DNA from: Oscillospiraceae bacterium
Lineage (GTDB): Bacteria > Bacillota > Clostridia > Oscillospirales > Acutalibacteraceae
Reading direction: 5' to 3'
NCBI GenBank assembly: GCA_902780565.1
Contig: CACZGD010000040.1
Coordinates: 1 to 47,411 of the forward strand
Length of the DNA stretch: 47,411 nucleotides
Each line of letters begins with the position of its first letter. Position 1 is the first letter of the stretch. Shown here piece by piece: positions 14,390 to 23,211 of the stretch. Position numbers and translations under genes: made by a program. The notes beneath the pieces are model-generated. The model searched no databases. It saw nothing but the letters and a program-made list of their open reading frames with translations, and was not told the DNA's origin.

Positions 14390-16729
14390 TTAATACGTGA
14401 AGGCGACGACGTCCTGCGGCTGGTAGCCGTCCGCCTGCTGCGGCAGGTCGGCGTCCGCTTTCAAGTATACCGTCCGGTTTTCGGTATCGACGGCGCAGAG
14501 CGTATCGATCAGGAAGGCGGTGACGTTGCCGAGACGCAGCAGCTCTTCGCCGCTGGCGACGTCAACCACGCGGGTCAGCGCGCCGTCCGTACGCTGCAGC
14601 ACGATCACGCTGCCGTCCGCGGACACGGCGCCGCCGGTCGGCTCAGAATCCGTCTCCACCGGCACCTCAGTGAGCGTGAGCGTCTGCCCGTCGATCACAT
14701 AACAGGACGTAGGCAGGTTCCCGGCTGCGCTGGGACGGTTGGCGTGGGGCGTCAGCAGATAGTATCTGCCTCTGCCGGAGAGCATGAATGCGGCGGAATC
14801 CACGCGCACGGGACCGGCGATGCGCTCGCCGAGGACGTTCACAAGGCTGAACTCGATCGCGTCGTCCGCCTCGCTGTAATGCTCCGTCAGGAAATGATCG
14901 CCGATCATCCCCTTAACGATACCGTAGTCCGTGTACTGCATCAGGCCGCTTTGTGCGGTCACCTCGCCGTTTTCTCCGTTCAAGGCGCTGCCGATCTCGG
15001 TCTTTTTGCCGGTATACACGTCGATCAGATAGGTCTTCCAGTCCGCCTCGCCTCTGCCGGAGCGGAAATACAGGATATTGCGCCCGTCGTCGGAGACGAT
15101 GATATTCCGGAAGGAATTCTGGTAGTCGTATTTCAGATCGTGTATCGCGGTATTCTGTGAAAAATCGGGATCGTAGGCGACATAGGAAACGCGTTCGGCG
15201 TTTTCGTCAAAGACCGCGATATGCGGGTCGTCGAGCGCGGGATTGTCCACGGCGATCAGCCGGTTCCCCGCAACGGACCAGACGGTCGCGGACGGGGGCA
15301 GCTCCGCCTCGGCACGGCTGCCGGAAACGGGATCAACGATCGTCAGATCCAGCGGAGAGGTCCACGCGTTTTCACCGCGCTGGGTGATCACCGCGACCTT
15401 GCCGTTCTCGAGCAGGCCCGTATAGCAGATGATCTCATCGGTAAAGCCGAGCGAACGGACCTCGCCTGCCGGAGCGGTGAGCGCCGGCGCCTTTTCCGGC
15501 AGCGCTTCGGGCGCGGGCGTTTCGCCGACGAACAGGAATTCCGTGGGGAGCTTATCGACCAGCGAGTCGCCGTTTTCCGTCCGCTGCAGGAGCGCGTAAA
15601 CATGGTGCGCGCCGGACAGCGCCGACGCGTCCACTGGCAGCGTCACGTTCGTCGCCATGCCGCCCTGCGTTTCCACGTCGGCATAGAGCGAGCCGCCGAG
15701 ATCCACGGGCGTGTGGTCCACGAAAAGGCTCAGGCGGACGCGAGAAGCGGGACCCGTCAGGCAGACCGTGATCGTCCCGGCGTCCCCGGACACGACGTTC
15801 ACGCTTTTCGACGCGGCCTCCGCCGTGAGAGACGTGAACAGCATCCCGTTCGCGTCGGCGGCGAAGTCAGCAGAAAGCGCCTTGAGATCGGCGGCGTCGC
15901 CCGTTTCCCCGACGAGCGCGGCGCGGTACGTCTCCTCCGGCGTTTCCACGCCGACCGGGACCGCCGCCGCGGGCATGGCGTCCGGCGCGTGCTTTTTCAT
16001 GTCAAGCGCGCCGACGCGTTGGAAGGTCGTGCGGTGCGGCTCAAAGCCCACGCCTCCGGTAAAGCCGTAGCCGTATGCGGGACCGTAATACGACGCAACG
16101 TAGGACGGATAATGCATTTCCCCGAGCTGCAGCGGGAGGCTTTCCCCTTTCTCCCCCACGTTCGGCGTAAATGCGACCGTAAACGATTTTGCCTCCTTCG
16201 CCTCAAACAGCACGGGCTGCACCGCCGCTTGCCCGGTCTCGCTGCCGTCTGCAAAGCGCAGCCGGATGCTCTGCGGCACGCCGTTCAGCAGTACCAGAAA
16301 GCCGGATTCATACGCCGCGTTCATGGCGTTTTCGGTTTCGACGCGGAGCAGGACCTCGCCGCCGTTCCATGCGACAGAATTACCGGCGTTCGCATCCGCC
16401 GCCCCCTCGACGGCATAGCCGCGGACCACGCTGTTCATGTCGATCAGCCGCGCGTAATAGCTGCCGTCCGACTTTGCGATCGCGTTGATACGGTCGCGGT
16501 TTTTCTGCGCCTCCGACAGCGGGAACGCATAGCCCACGCCGACTCCGGCGGGCAGCACGGTCGGCTGCGATTTGTGAAGCGTTACGCCGAGCACGGCGGA
16601 AAGCGCCAGCACAACGGCAAGCGCGGCGGCGGCCGTGCGGCGGATCAGCCTTTGCTGTTTCCGTTTCTGCTGCGCGCCGGTCTGCACGCGTTCTGTCACG
16701 GCGCGGATCATTTCTTCATCAGATCTCAT
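14390..16729 (-). CDS. Anti-sigma-factor-like membrane protein with large ectodomain
   Basis: This is a 779-residue protein. Residues 1-30 are a short cytoplasmic segment (MRSDEEMIRAVTERV, then basic residues), residues 32-51 are one membrane span, and the rest is outside. The ectodomain has two beta-rich modules shared with the adjacent lipoprotein (about residues 100-400), then a propeller-like C-terminal half (VAGNRLIAVDNP, ILYFRSGRGEADWKTYLIDV, SADGSVIVLQR). Its ATG lies inside the end of the ECF sigma gene (11-bp overlap), the typical place for the cognate anti-sigma factor. The cytoplasmic part is short and lacks a recognisable zinc-binding anti-sigma motif. The role as the sigma inhibitor and sensor is inferred from arrangement. 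Confidence 0.75.
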   Translation of the reverse strand: MRSDEEMIRAVTERVQTGAQQKRKQQRLIRRTAAAALAVVLALSAVLGVTLHKSQPTVLPAGVGVGYAFPLSEAQKNRDRINAIAKSDGSYYARLIDMNSVVRGYAVEGAADANAGNSVAWNGGEVLLRVETENAMNAAYESGFLVLLNGVPQSIRLRFADGSETGQAAVQPVLFEAKEAKSFTVAFTPNVGEKGESLPLQLGEMHYPSYVASYYGPAYGYGFTGGVGFEPHRTTFQRVGALDMKKHAPDAMPAAAVPVGVETPEETYRAALVGETGDAADLKALSADFAADANGMLFTSLTAEAASKSVNVVSGDAGTITVCLTGPASRVRLSLFVDHTPVDLGGSLYADVETQGGMATNVTLPVDASALSGAHHVYALLQRTENGDSLVDKLPTEFLFVGETPAPEALPEKAPALTAPAGEVRSLGFTDEIICYTGLLENGKVAVITQRGENAWTSPLDLTIVDPVSGSRAEAELPPSATVWSVAGNRLIAVDNPALDDPHIAVFDENAERVSYVAYDPDFSQNTAIHDLKYDYQNSFRNIIVSDDGRNILYFRSGRGEADWKTYLIDVYTGKKTEIGSALNGENGEVTAQSGLMQYTDYGIVKGMIGDHFLTEHYSEADDAIEFSLVNVLGERIAGPVRVDSAAFMLSGRGRYYLLTPHANRPSAAGNLPTSCYVIDGQTLTLTEVPVETDSEPTGGAVSADGSVIVLQRTDGALTRVVDVASGEELLRLGNVTAFLIDTLCAVDTENRTVYLKADADLPQQADGYQPQDVVAFTY

Positions 16730-17273
16730 AGGTAAAACCCTCCTTCAGTAATTCTTCCTTGAGCGATTTCTTCGCCCGGTAGACGAGCGCGGAGGCGTTA
16801 TGCCGACTCAGATGCAGGATCTTCGCAAGCTCCCCGATACTGAAATCCTCAAAGAAGCGCAGGTACAAGGCCTGCCGCTGGTCGTCCGGCAGCCGCGCCA
16901 TGCAGGCGCCGAGCAGCGCGGCGTCCGTTTTGGCGTCGTAAAGCTCCGCCGCCGAGGGAAGCGCCCAATCCAGAAAGGAAAAATCCTCGAAGCAGACCTC
17001 CGCGCGTCTTCCCTGCCGCCGGAAATGGTCGATCGCGAGATTTCTCCCGATGGTATAGAGCCAGGTGCGGAAGGAACACGTTTCCGTGTTGCGCGGCCGC
17101 TTGACCAGGAGCTTTACGAAGGTATCCTCTGTCAGATCGTCCGCCAGCTCCGGGTCGTGCACGAGCCCCAGAAGATAGTGGTACAGCCCGCGGCGGTAGG
17201 ATGCGACCAACTGCGCGATCGCGTCGTCCTCCCCCGCGAGGAAACGGCGGTATACGCCGTTGCCGTCTTCCAT
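16719..17273 (-). CDS. ECF-type RNA polymerase sigma factor
   Basis: This is a 184-residue group IV sigma factor. Region 2 is visible at about residues 15-80 (YRRGLYHYLLGLVHDPELAD, DLTEDTFVKLL, SFRTWLYTIGRNLAIDHFRR). Region 4 is at about 125-180 (LPDDQRQALYLRFFEDFSIG, then ELAKILHLSRHNASALVYRA). The start MEDGNG has AAAGGAGGG at 8 bases; a longer upstream reading is not needed. A small hairpin (17292-17309) lies in the leader. It overlaps the anti-sigma-like gene and probably redirects polymerase to genes for cell-envelope stress or surface proteins. Its target promoters are not identifiable here. Confidence 0.92.
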   Translation of the reverse strand: MEDGNGVYRRFLAGEDDAIAQLVASYRRGLYHYLLGLVHDPELADDLTEDTFVKLLVKRPRNTETCSFRTWLYTIGRNLAIDHFRRQGRRAEVCFEDFSFLDWALPSAAELYDAKTDAALLGACMARLPDDQRQALYLRFFEDFSIGELAKILHLSRHNASALVYRAKKSLKEELLKEGFTYEI

Positions 17274-17351
17274 CGGATTGCCCTCCTTTCCGAAGAGAAA
17301 AATCTCTTCATGAATTACACGCCGGTTTCGCCGTTTTATCACCGAAAAGGA

Positions 17352-17380
17352 TTGCAAAACCGGCGGCGCCGTGATAGAAT
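17352..17380 (+). promoter_or_regulatory. SigA-type promoter of the Cys-rich small gene
   Basis: TTGCAA (17352-17357) and TAGAAT (17375-17380) are separated by 17 bases, with the start codon 22 bases downstream of the -10. Confidence 0.7.
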
Positions 17381-17401
17381 GAACAGGAAGAAGGTGATTT
17401 T

Positions 17402-17620
17402 ATGTTCGGGAAAAAGCTTGTCGGCAACGGGATCGAGCCCGCGTGCGGCCTTTGCGAGTTCGCCGAGGCGACCGCAGACGGGGAAACCTTGCGGTGCAAA
17501 AGGACCGGCGGCGCCGCGCCGGATGCGCCCTGCAAAAAATTCAGATACGACCCCCTGAAGCGCACCTTCCGCCGTCCGAAGCCCCTGCAGACCTTCTCCG
17601 CCGAGGATTTTGAGCTTTGA
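17402..17620 (+). CDS. Small Cys-rich, probably zinc-binding protein (72 aa)
   Basis: This short cytoplasmic protein has cysteines at residues 15, 18, 32 and 44 (CGLC, then C and C), a pattern that suits one zinc or iron-sulfur site. The N-terminus is MFGKKLVGNGIEP and the C-terminus is basic, then acidic (SAEDFEL). I recognise no named family. It has its own promoter, AAGGTG as ribosome site, and a strong terminator. It is divergent from the ECF sigma gene. Confidence 0.7.
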   Translation: MFGKKLVGNGIEPACGLCEFAEATADGETLRCKRTGGAAPDAPCKKFRYDPLKRTFRRPKPLQTFSAEDFEL

Positions 17621-17631
17621 TGCGCAAGATG

Positions 17632-17668
17632 AAAAAAACCGTCGGAATCCCTCCGGCGGTTTTCATTT
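17632..17668. terminator. Bidirectional terminator between converging genes
   Basis: AAAACCGTCGGA and TCCGGCGGTTTT form a 12-bp stem (one G-T pair) with a 5-base loop and T runs on both strands. It serves the Cys-rich gene and the secreted hydrolase gene. Confidence 0.85.
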
Positions 17669-17675
17669 TTCCGTT

Positions 17676-19235
17676 TTATTTCTTCCCGATCCCGGCCAAC
17701 GCCTGTTTGACCAGCGCGAAGAACGCTTTCATCAGCCTGCAAAGGGCGGCGAAGGGATTTGCCTTTTCCCATTTACGGTCGCCGGGATCGTCGGCGGTCA
17801 GGGGGACGACCTGCCCGGACTGGTCCTTATGCATGAACTGCGGGAAAGCGGGGTCGTCGAAGACCGTGAGCTGCGCCGTCGCCTCGGCGCATTTCGTCAT
17901 CAGAGAGGAGATCGTCGCGTCCATCTCCAGATGCTTGACGTCCTTGAAGAACCACGTCTGATCCGGGTAGCGGCAGGTGGAGGCGTCCACCTTGCCGTCC
18001 GGGGAGAGGTAAACGCCGAAGCCCGCGTCGCGGCGTTCGGCAAGATAGGATTCCGGCAGAACGGTGTTGATCGTGGAGGTCGTGGCGCCGAAGGACTGGC
18101 GGGTCAGGGAGTTGGAGGAATCCGTCAGGTAGTCGCTCCCCTCAAAATAGGGATAGGTCGGCACGCCGTATTTCGTGACGATATTGAGCTTCATGCCCGC
18201 CCCCTGCAGCGCGTCGAGCGTTTCATACAGCGGGACCTGTACGGTTTCGTGATAGCGGTCGATCTTTTCGATCAGCCCCGCATACTCCCCTTCGGCCCCG
18301 CCGAGGACGTAAGCCTTCGCCTCATCGTAACGCTCCGCGCCGATCATCGCCCAATAGCCGGGGTATGTCCCGTACCCCGCGCGGATCAGGGGCGGGAGGA
18401 TCAGGTCCTTGAACTCCCCGATCAGCTTTTCGAGCGCGAATGCCGTGACGTGCACGCCGCCGGAATAATAGACCACCGGGATCAGGGCGGCAAGGAATTC
18501 ATTCAGCACGGCGTCGGAGACCGGCTTTTCCTCGTTGAGCCAGTATTCGCCGTACATGCGCACCGTGTCGGCGTTCAGGCGGATGCCGCCGGTGAAAAGC
18601 GCCTCCTCCGTCTCCACGCCCGTGACCATGGGCATATACATGATGCAGGTATCGACCTTTTCACAGCCGTAGGCGGTGAGATAGGCCGAAACGACGCAGG
18701 CGCCGTAGCAGCGCCCCACAAGCGCGACCTTTTTCGCGCCGGTCGCGGCAAGCACCGCGTCGATATAGGCATCCAGATCCCGCGCGGTCTCAAGCGGGTC
18801 CATGCGCCAGTCATAACGGTAGTAATAGTCCCCCTCGCGGAAGCCCGCGGTCTTTTTCTGCACGGAGGCAGGGGTCCAGGTCCAGGTCGTGCGGTCGCCG
18901 TGCTGCGGCTCGCCGTTCCCGTCAAAGGCGGCGGGAGACCAGATCGGAGAGAGCGCGGCGACGAGCATATCCGCGTATTTCTGCCAGCGGTGCGTAAGCA
19001 TGGCCTTTGCGAATTCCTTCAGCAGCGGCTCCATCGCCGCGCGGTCCTTTAGGAACGCGCCGATATCGAAATCGTCCGGCACGATCGTTTCGCCGGCGGC
19101 GTTCAGAATGTGCGTGTTGCTGGTGCCGGGCACCGTGATGATCGGGATATCCTGCGTCCCGTCCGCCGCAAAGGCCGACAGCAGCAGCGAGAAGCAGATA
19201 CAAACGGAAAGAACCAGAGAAAGCGCTTTTTTCAT
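17676..19235 (-). CDS. Secreted alpha/beta-hydrolase-like protein with GxCxG nucleophile motif
   Basis: This is a 519-residue exported protein. Residues 1-23 are a Sec signal peptide ending AFA. The mature part starts with an oxyanion-like segment (IITVPGTSNTHIL) and a nucleophile elbow GRCYG at 174-178. Cys176 stands where serine is usual (GxSxG). Near the C-terminus are YPDQTWFFKDVKHLEMD, candidates for the acid and histidine of the triad. The fold resembles LCAT/lipase-like hydrolases; the substrate is unknown. The last 30 residues (NPFAALCRLMKAFFALVKQA and following) form an amphipathic aromatic/basic helix seen in three other secreted enzymes here. The ATG at 19235 has AAGGGG at 8 bases. 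Confidence 0.8.
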   Translation of the reverse strand: MKKALSLVLSVCICFSLLLSAFAADGTQDIPIITVPGTSNTHILNAAGETIVPDDFDIGAFLKDRAAMEPLLKEFAKAMLTHRWQKYADMLVAALSPIWSPAAFDGNGEPQHGDRTTWTWTPASVQKKTAGFREGDYYYRYDWRMDPLETARDLDAYIDAVLAATGAKKVALVGRCYGACVVSAYLTAYGCEKVDTCIMYMPMVTGVETEEALFTGGIRLNADTVRMYGEYWLNEEKPVSDAVLNEFLAALIPVVYYSGGVHVTAFALEKLIGEFKDLILPPLIRAGYGTYPGYWAMIGAERYDEAKAYVLGGAEGEYAGLIEKIDRYHETVQVPLYETLDALQGAGMKLNIVTKYGVPTYPYFEGSDYLTDSSNSLTRQSFGATTSTINTVLPESYLAERRDAGFGVYLSPDGKVDASTCRYPDQTWFFKDVKHLEMDATISSLMTKCAEATAQLTVFDDPAFPQFMHKDQSGQVVPLTADDPGDRKWEKANPFAALCRLMKAFFALVKQALAGIGKK

Positions 19236-19292
19236 AGTCGATCCCCTTCTGACGTCAGTTGATCGGACCGGCTCCCGGTCCGCCTTCATCAT

Positions 19293-19322
19293 ATCATATC
19301 CCGCGCTGTTTTACCAGTCCAA
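19293..19322 (-). promoter_or_regulatory. Promoter of the secreted hydrolase
   Basis: On the minus strand, TTGGAC (19322-19317) and TATGAT (19298-19293) are 18 bases apart. A second overlapping TATGAT lies 5 bases further on. The leader carries a 6-bp hairpin GGACCG/CGGTCC (19265-19281). Confidence 0.6.
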
Positions 19323-19363
19323 AAGTGAAAAAACAGAAGAACAATATACATGGGAAGTGTATA

Positions 19364-19389
19364 AAAAACCGGCGCGAACGCCGGTTTTT
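19364..19389. terminator. Terminator of the secreted phosphoesterase
   Basis: AAAAACCGGCG and CGCCGGTTTTT form an 11-bp stem with a CGAA tetraloop and T runs on both strands. It ends the minus-strand phosphoesterase transcript. Confidence 0.85.
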
Positions 19390-19406
19390 GATAACATGCG
19401 GAGATT

Positions 19407-20561
19407 TTATGCATGAAACGCCGCTTTGATGCGGTCGAACAGCCGTTCGAACCAGTCGCCGATACGGACGAAGAATTCACGCATCTGATAGAACGGCATG
19501 AGGGAATCCTTTTCCATCAGGTCCTCAAAGCGCACGACGAAGGTCTCGTAGGTCCAGTTGTCTTCTTCGTTGAGGTCGATGACGCGCATCCCGCGGGTCT
19601 CGGCGTTGCCGTAGGAGCTGAAGCCGCAGGTGGGGGTATTGATCAGATCGATCCCCTGATACGGGATCACGAAGGAGTTGACGTGGTCATGCCCGAACAC
19701 GCAGGCGAGCACGTCGCCGCCGTCCAGGAACGCCTGGAATTCGCCGTTGTTGACGGTGCCGGGGCAGGGGCCTTCGCCGAGGATCGAGCCTTCGGCGGCG
19801 GTTTCGGGGAGCTTATAATAGGTTCCGCGCGCGGCGACCGCGCCTTCCGGATTGTCCGTCTCCTCCAGCGCGTCATAGATCTCCGGCACAATGATGTGCT
19901 GGAACGCCATGGAGGGCACCGGGCCGCCGTTCTCCGCGGCAAGGCGGGCGGAGGTCTCGCGGTACCAGTCGAGCTGGCTGTCCTTGACGTGATCGTAACC
20001 GCCGTTCACCTCATCATAGGTGCCGGAGTCGATCATCCAGATATTGAATTTCACTTTGCCGTCCCCGTTCGAGGAATAGATCGGGACGTTATAGGTGCCG
20101 CAGCCGTCGATTTCGGGACCGTCGTCCACGGAGACGCTGCACGAATAGGTATTATACAGCGCCATCTGTTCTTCCTTGGACATTTTGGTATCCTGATCGT
20201 CATGGTTGCCGAATACGATCGCGACCGGCACGCCGAGCTTCTCGAAGATATCCATATACTGGCGGATGGCGCGCGTTGCGCCGTTTTTGTTCTTGGTGGA
20301 ATAGCCCGCGATGTTATCGCCCGTCAGAATGATCAGATCGGGCTGATACGTCTTGACGGACCGCTCGATAAAGCGCTTGGTATAGAGAGAAAGAACGGCG
20401 TCGTCCTGAATATCAGAGAAATTCAGAATGCGGAAGGAGCCGTCCTCCCGGAAATGCAGGCGCGCTTCCTCGGCGCGGGTCTCGGCGCTGACCGCCGGGA
20501 TGAGCAGCGCCGCAAGCAGCAGAACGGAAAGCAGCACGGACAGGATTTTTTTCAGCTTCAT
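19407..20561 (-). CDS. Secreted metallophosphoesterase
   Basis: This is a 384-residue exported calcineurin-like phosphoesterase. Residues 1-26 are a signal peptide ending VSA. Metal-binding blocks appear in order: SDIQ (D50, with Q in place of the usual H), GDN, GNHD, FQH and GHDH. The Q variant is known in the purple-acid-phosphatase-like branch. It should hydrolyse phosphomonoesters or diesters outside the cell; the substrate is not predictable. The C-terminal 25 residues (MREFFVRIGDWFERLFDRIK) form an amphipathic aromatic/basic tail shared in style with three other secreted enzymes in this window. GGGAGG lies 8 bases before the ATG. Confidence 0.92.
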   Translation of the reverse strand: MKLKKILSVLLSVLLLAALLIPAVSAETRAEEARLHFREDGSFRILNFSDIQDDAVLSLYTKRFIERSVKTYQPDLIILTGDNIAGYSTKNKNGATRAIRQYMDIFEKLGVPVAIVFGNHDDQDTKMSKEEQMALYNTYSCSVSVDDGPEIDGCGTYNVPIYSSNGDGKVKFNIWMIDSGTYDEVNGGYDHVKDSQLDWYRETSARLAAENGGPVPSMAFQHIIVPEIYDALEETDNPEGAVAARGTYYKLPETAAEGSILGEGPCPGTVNNGEFQAFLDGGDVLACVFGHDHVNSFVIPYQGIDLINTPTCGFSSYGNAETRGMRVIDLNEEDNWTYETFVVRFEDLMEKDSLMPFYQMREFFVRIGDWFERLFDRIKAAFHA

Positions 20562-20592
20562 AAAGAAACCTCCCTTTTTGTCTTATACTATT

Positions 20593-20620
20593 ATTATAAA
20601 GCCATACCGGAAAAAGTCAA
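20593..20620 (-). promoter_or_regulatory. SigA-type promoter of the phosphoesterase
   Basis: On the minus strand, TTGACT (20620-20615) and TATAAT (20598-20593) are separated by 16 bases. Confidence 0.8.
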
Positions 20621-20698
20621 CGGCGTTTTTGTGAATTATATATGAATCGGATCATTTTTTTGCAGTTTTTTCGGCAGAAAAGCCGGACAAGGAAACAG

Positions 20699-20726
20699 GC
20701 GGCGGACCCGAAACCGGGTCCGCCGC
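20699..20726 (-). terminator. Hairpin after the zinc-ribbon/OmpA gene
   Basis: GCGGCGGACCCG and CGGGTCCGCCGC form a perfect 12-bp stem with a 4-base loop. The T tail on the minus strand is weak (CTGTTTCC), so termination may be partial. Confidence 0.6.
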
Positions 20727-20744
20727 GCTTGCATAGGAATCGTT

Positions 20745-23102
20745 TTATTTGTTTTCTTCTTCACCCGTCAGCTCCTGCGTCATGATGAGCAGGGTGAAGG
20801 TCACGCGACGGGAGCCTTCCATATCGACGGTGCCGTCCGCGTTCATGACCGGGCGGTCGTCCGCAATACCGACGGCGGAGAACATATCCGCCACGTCCGC
20901 GTTGTCGCCGCATTCGGCGGACAGGCAGTAATTCATGACGTTATTCGCACGGTTCTGCGAGAGCTCCATGTTGTGCTCACGCGTGCCGTCCGTATCCGTA
21001 TGACCTTCGATCAGGATCGAGTCGATATAGCCCTCATAGCGCTTATCGAACACGACGCTGGTGTAGGCGCGCATGAACTTCTGCAGGAAGGCCTTGCCTT
21101 CGGGGGAGAGATCCGCCTTGTCCAGCGCGAAGAGGACGGTGTTATCCAGCGCGACCTCGCCGGTGGTCAGATCCACGACCGCGGAGATGCCTTCCTTCTT
21201 GAATGCCTCATCCAGCGCGGTCAGGACCGTACGCTTGACTTTTTCGGCGGCGATGTAGTCGTTCTCGTGGATCGAGTAGATCTCCCAGGTGCCGTCAGCA
21301 GTCTGCGCGTAGACGCATTCATTATCAGATCCGTAATCGATCTTTTCGTATTCGCAGGGCAGCAGCATCTCGCCGGAGAAGGTATCCAGAAGGCCGTATT
21401 TGCCGTTCGTATCGCAGACCTTCACAATAAATTTTGTAAAATAGCCCAAATGTTCACAGGAAATCGTGCGATAATCCTCATCTGCGAAAATAAAGACTCT
21501 GTATTCCCCTTCCTGAACCTTTTCGGTGATCACGCCCGTAGAAGGAGACTCCGAGGTATTCAGGATGTAACCATCCGGGAAAATGGTCGAATACTGATCC
21601 TGCTTGAACTTCACGCAAACAAAGCCTGTTGCGGGGCTGTTTTCGTTGATATAGTCCGCCTCGGCGGGAACGATCACATTACCCTCAAGATCAAGGAGGC
21701 CGTACCGAATATCGGCAAGTGTATCTTTATAATAGAGGAGGCTGGAACCGATCATCTTAAAATGATAATCAGATTTCTGATCGAAGACTCTCTCTCCGTC
21801 TTTATTGTAAAGATAGTATCCGTCATCCTCCCTAACGGAATAAAAACGTCCGTCAATAATGTTTGAAAGATACCAAACTTTACTATCCGTTGACGTAAAC
21901 AAAAGATTCGCGTCGGTATCGTATACGCTGTAAACATCGTCCTTCTTAAAGATGGGGTATTGGGAAGGAAAACTGAGCATGCCTTCCGTCGGGAAGCCGG
22001 TCACTTCCTCGCCGACTTCATTATACATGACAGCGCGATCGTTCTCGTGATATTTGATGGCAAAATGATCGCCATAGTGATAAATAAAATCATAATGATG
22101 CGAAAGCTTGACTCCGGGCAGTTTTTTGCCTTCCACGATATCGTAGATCTCGCAATACCCGTCATAATTCGTCCTTTCCTTGTTTCCTCCATTTGTATAA
22201 ACGAAGCCTTTGGAATCCACGCTCAGGAAGGCGTTATCAACATCCGTCGTCTCATCCGTCGCATAATAGACGGCAAAGAAACGCTCGTTGATCTGATCAA
22301 TCCGGGCAGCATCGTACGGGATATACACCACACCGGTATTCATGCTGACAAGGCCACAGTTGTTCGGTTCGTTGCCCTTGACGTTCACGGTCGCAAGGCC
22401 CTTTGCCTCCTGAATCATATGATAACGCGTAAAGGTCCTGTTCAGCCTGTCCGTGCCAAAAGGATCGCAAAGAGTATACTCGCCCTCGCTGTTTTGGGTC
22501 ACGATCTTATTATATGCACGGAAGGACTCGTCCTTAACCTCGCCGATATGCTTGAACACGATGGGGCTGGAGCCGAGACCGGTGCCGTCGCTTTGACCGG
22601 TGAGGACAGTGGGCTTATTGAAGAACAGGAAGAAGGCTGCGACGCCGAGCGCGATCACGGCGGCGGCGATGCCGAGGATCAGGAACAGCGTTTTCTTGCT
22701 GCCCTTCTTCTCTTCGCCGTTATCGTCCGTCTGCTGAGGCTTGGGCTGCTTTGCCTTCTTTTCTTTCTTGGCCTTGGTCTGCGTGGGCGCAGCGGGCTCC
22801 GCCACGGGCGGCTGATAGGGATCCATCGGCTGCTCCTGGATCGGCTCGGGTCCCCATGCGGGTTCCGTCGGCTGCTGCTCCGGGATAAACTCGGACGGCT
22901 GATACAGGTCGCCGGGCTGATAATAAAGCTGCGGGTCCGCTGCGGGTGCCTGATAGGGATCCGGCTCCGCCGGACGGAACATCTGCTCCTGAACGGGCTC
23001 CACGGGCATGTCCGCGACGGGCTCAAAGCTCATGCTGCCGCACTGGGGGCAAAAGCCGTCCGCGTCGTTTACAAGGTTCTGACAGGTCGTGCATCTTTTC
23101 AT
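20745..23102 (-). CDS. Zinc-ribbon, WG-repeat-like, OmpA-domain membrane protein
   Basis: This is a 785-residue mosaic. Residues 4-21 are a zinc ribbon (CTTC and CPQC). Residues about 25-110 are Pro/Gln/Tyr-rich. A Lys-rich stretch precedes one membrane span at about residues 135-160. Outside are repeats resembling WG/KWG units (YGLLDLEGNVIVPAEADYIN, YGLLDTFSGEMLLPCEYEKI). The last 110 residues are an OmpA-type domain (ALDKADLSPEGKAFL, then ILIEGHTDTDG, LSQNRANNVMNYCL) expected to bind peptidoglycan. It would tie the membrane to the wall, with a zinc ribbon inside. The ATG at 23102 has GAGGAG at 10 bases. Confidence 0.88.
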   Translation of the reverse strand: MKRCTTCQNLVNDADGFCPQCGSMSFEPVADMPVEPVQEQMFRPAEPDPYQAPAADPQLYYQPGDLYQPSEFIPEQQPTEPAWGPEPIQEQPMDPYQPPVAEPAAPTQTKAKKEKKAKQPKPQQTDDNGEEKKGSKKTLFLILGIAAAVIALGVAAFFLFFNKPTVLTGQSDGTGLGSSPIVFKHIGEVKDESFRAYNKIVTQNSEGEYTLCDPFGTDRLNRTFTRYHMIQEAKGLATVNVKGNEPNNCGLVSMNTGVVYIPYDAARIDQINERFFAVYYATDETTDVDNAFLSVDSKGFVYTNGGNKERTNYDGYCEIYDIVEGKKLPGVKLSHHYDFIYHYGDHFAIKYHENDRAVMYNEVGEEVTGFPTEGMLSFPSQYPIFKKDDVYSVYDTDANLLFTSTDSKVWYLSNIIDGRFYSVREDDGYYLYNKDGERVFDQKSDYHFKMIGSSLLYYKDTLADIRYGLLDLEGNVIVPAEADYINENSPATGFVCVKFKQDQYSTIFPDGYILNTSESPSTGVITEKVQEGEYRVFIFADEDYRTISCEHLGYFTKFIVKVCDTNGKYGLLDTFSGEMLLPCEYEKIDYGSDNECVYAQTADGTWEIYSIHENDYIAAEKVKRTVLTALDEAFKKEGISAVVDLTTGEVALDNTVLFALDKADLSPEGKAFLQKFMRAYTSVVFDKRYEGYIDSILIEGHTDTDGTREHNMELSQNRANNVMNYCLSAECGDNADVADMFSAVGIADDRPVMNADGTVDMEGSRRVTFTLLIMTQELTGEEENK

Positions 23103-23134
23103 AAACGCTGCTCCTCTTGTTTTTATTTTTATAT

Positions 23135-23163
23135 ATGATATCACGACCTCGGAATGATTTCAA
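23135..23163 (-). promoter_or_regulatory. SigA-type promoter of the zinc-ribbon/OmpA gene
   Basis: On the minus strand, TTGAAA (23163-23158) and TATCAT (23140-23135) are separated by 17 bases. Confidence 0.7.
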
Positions 23164-23211
23164 CAAAAATCCTGAAATTCCGCACCAATGCCGACAAAAT
23201 TTTGATCGAAT

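Noticed and set aside
15221-16735. 504-codon plus-strand frame antisense to the anti-sigma-like gene
   Set aside because: His/Arg-rich shadow typical of GC-rich coding DNA read backwards; no ribosome site or domain.
17610-19052. 480-codon plus-strand frame antisense to the secreted hydrolase
   Set aside because: The opposite strand has a signal peptide, catalytic motifs and a terminator; this frame has none.
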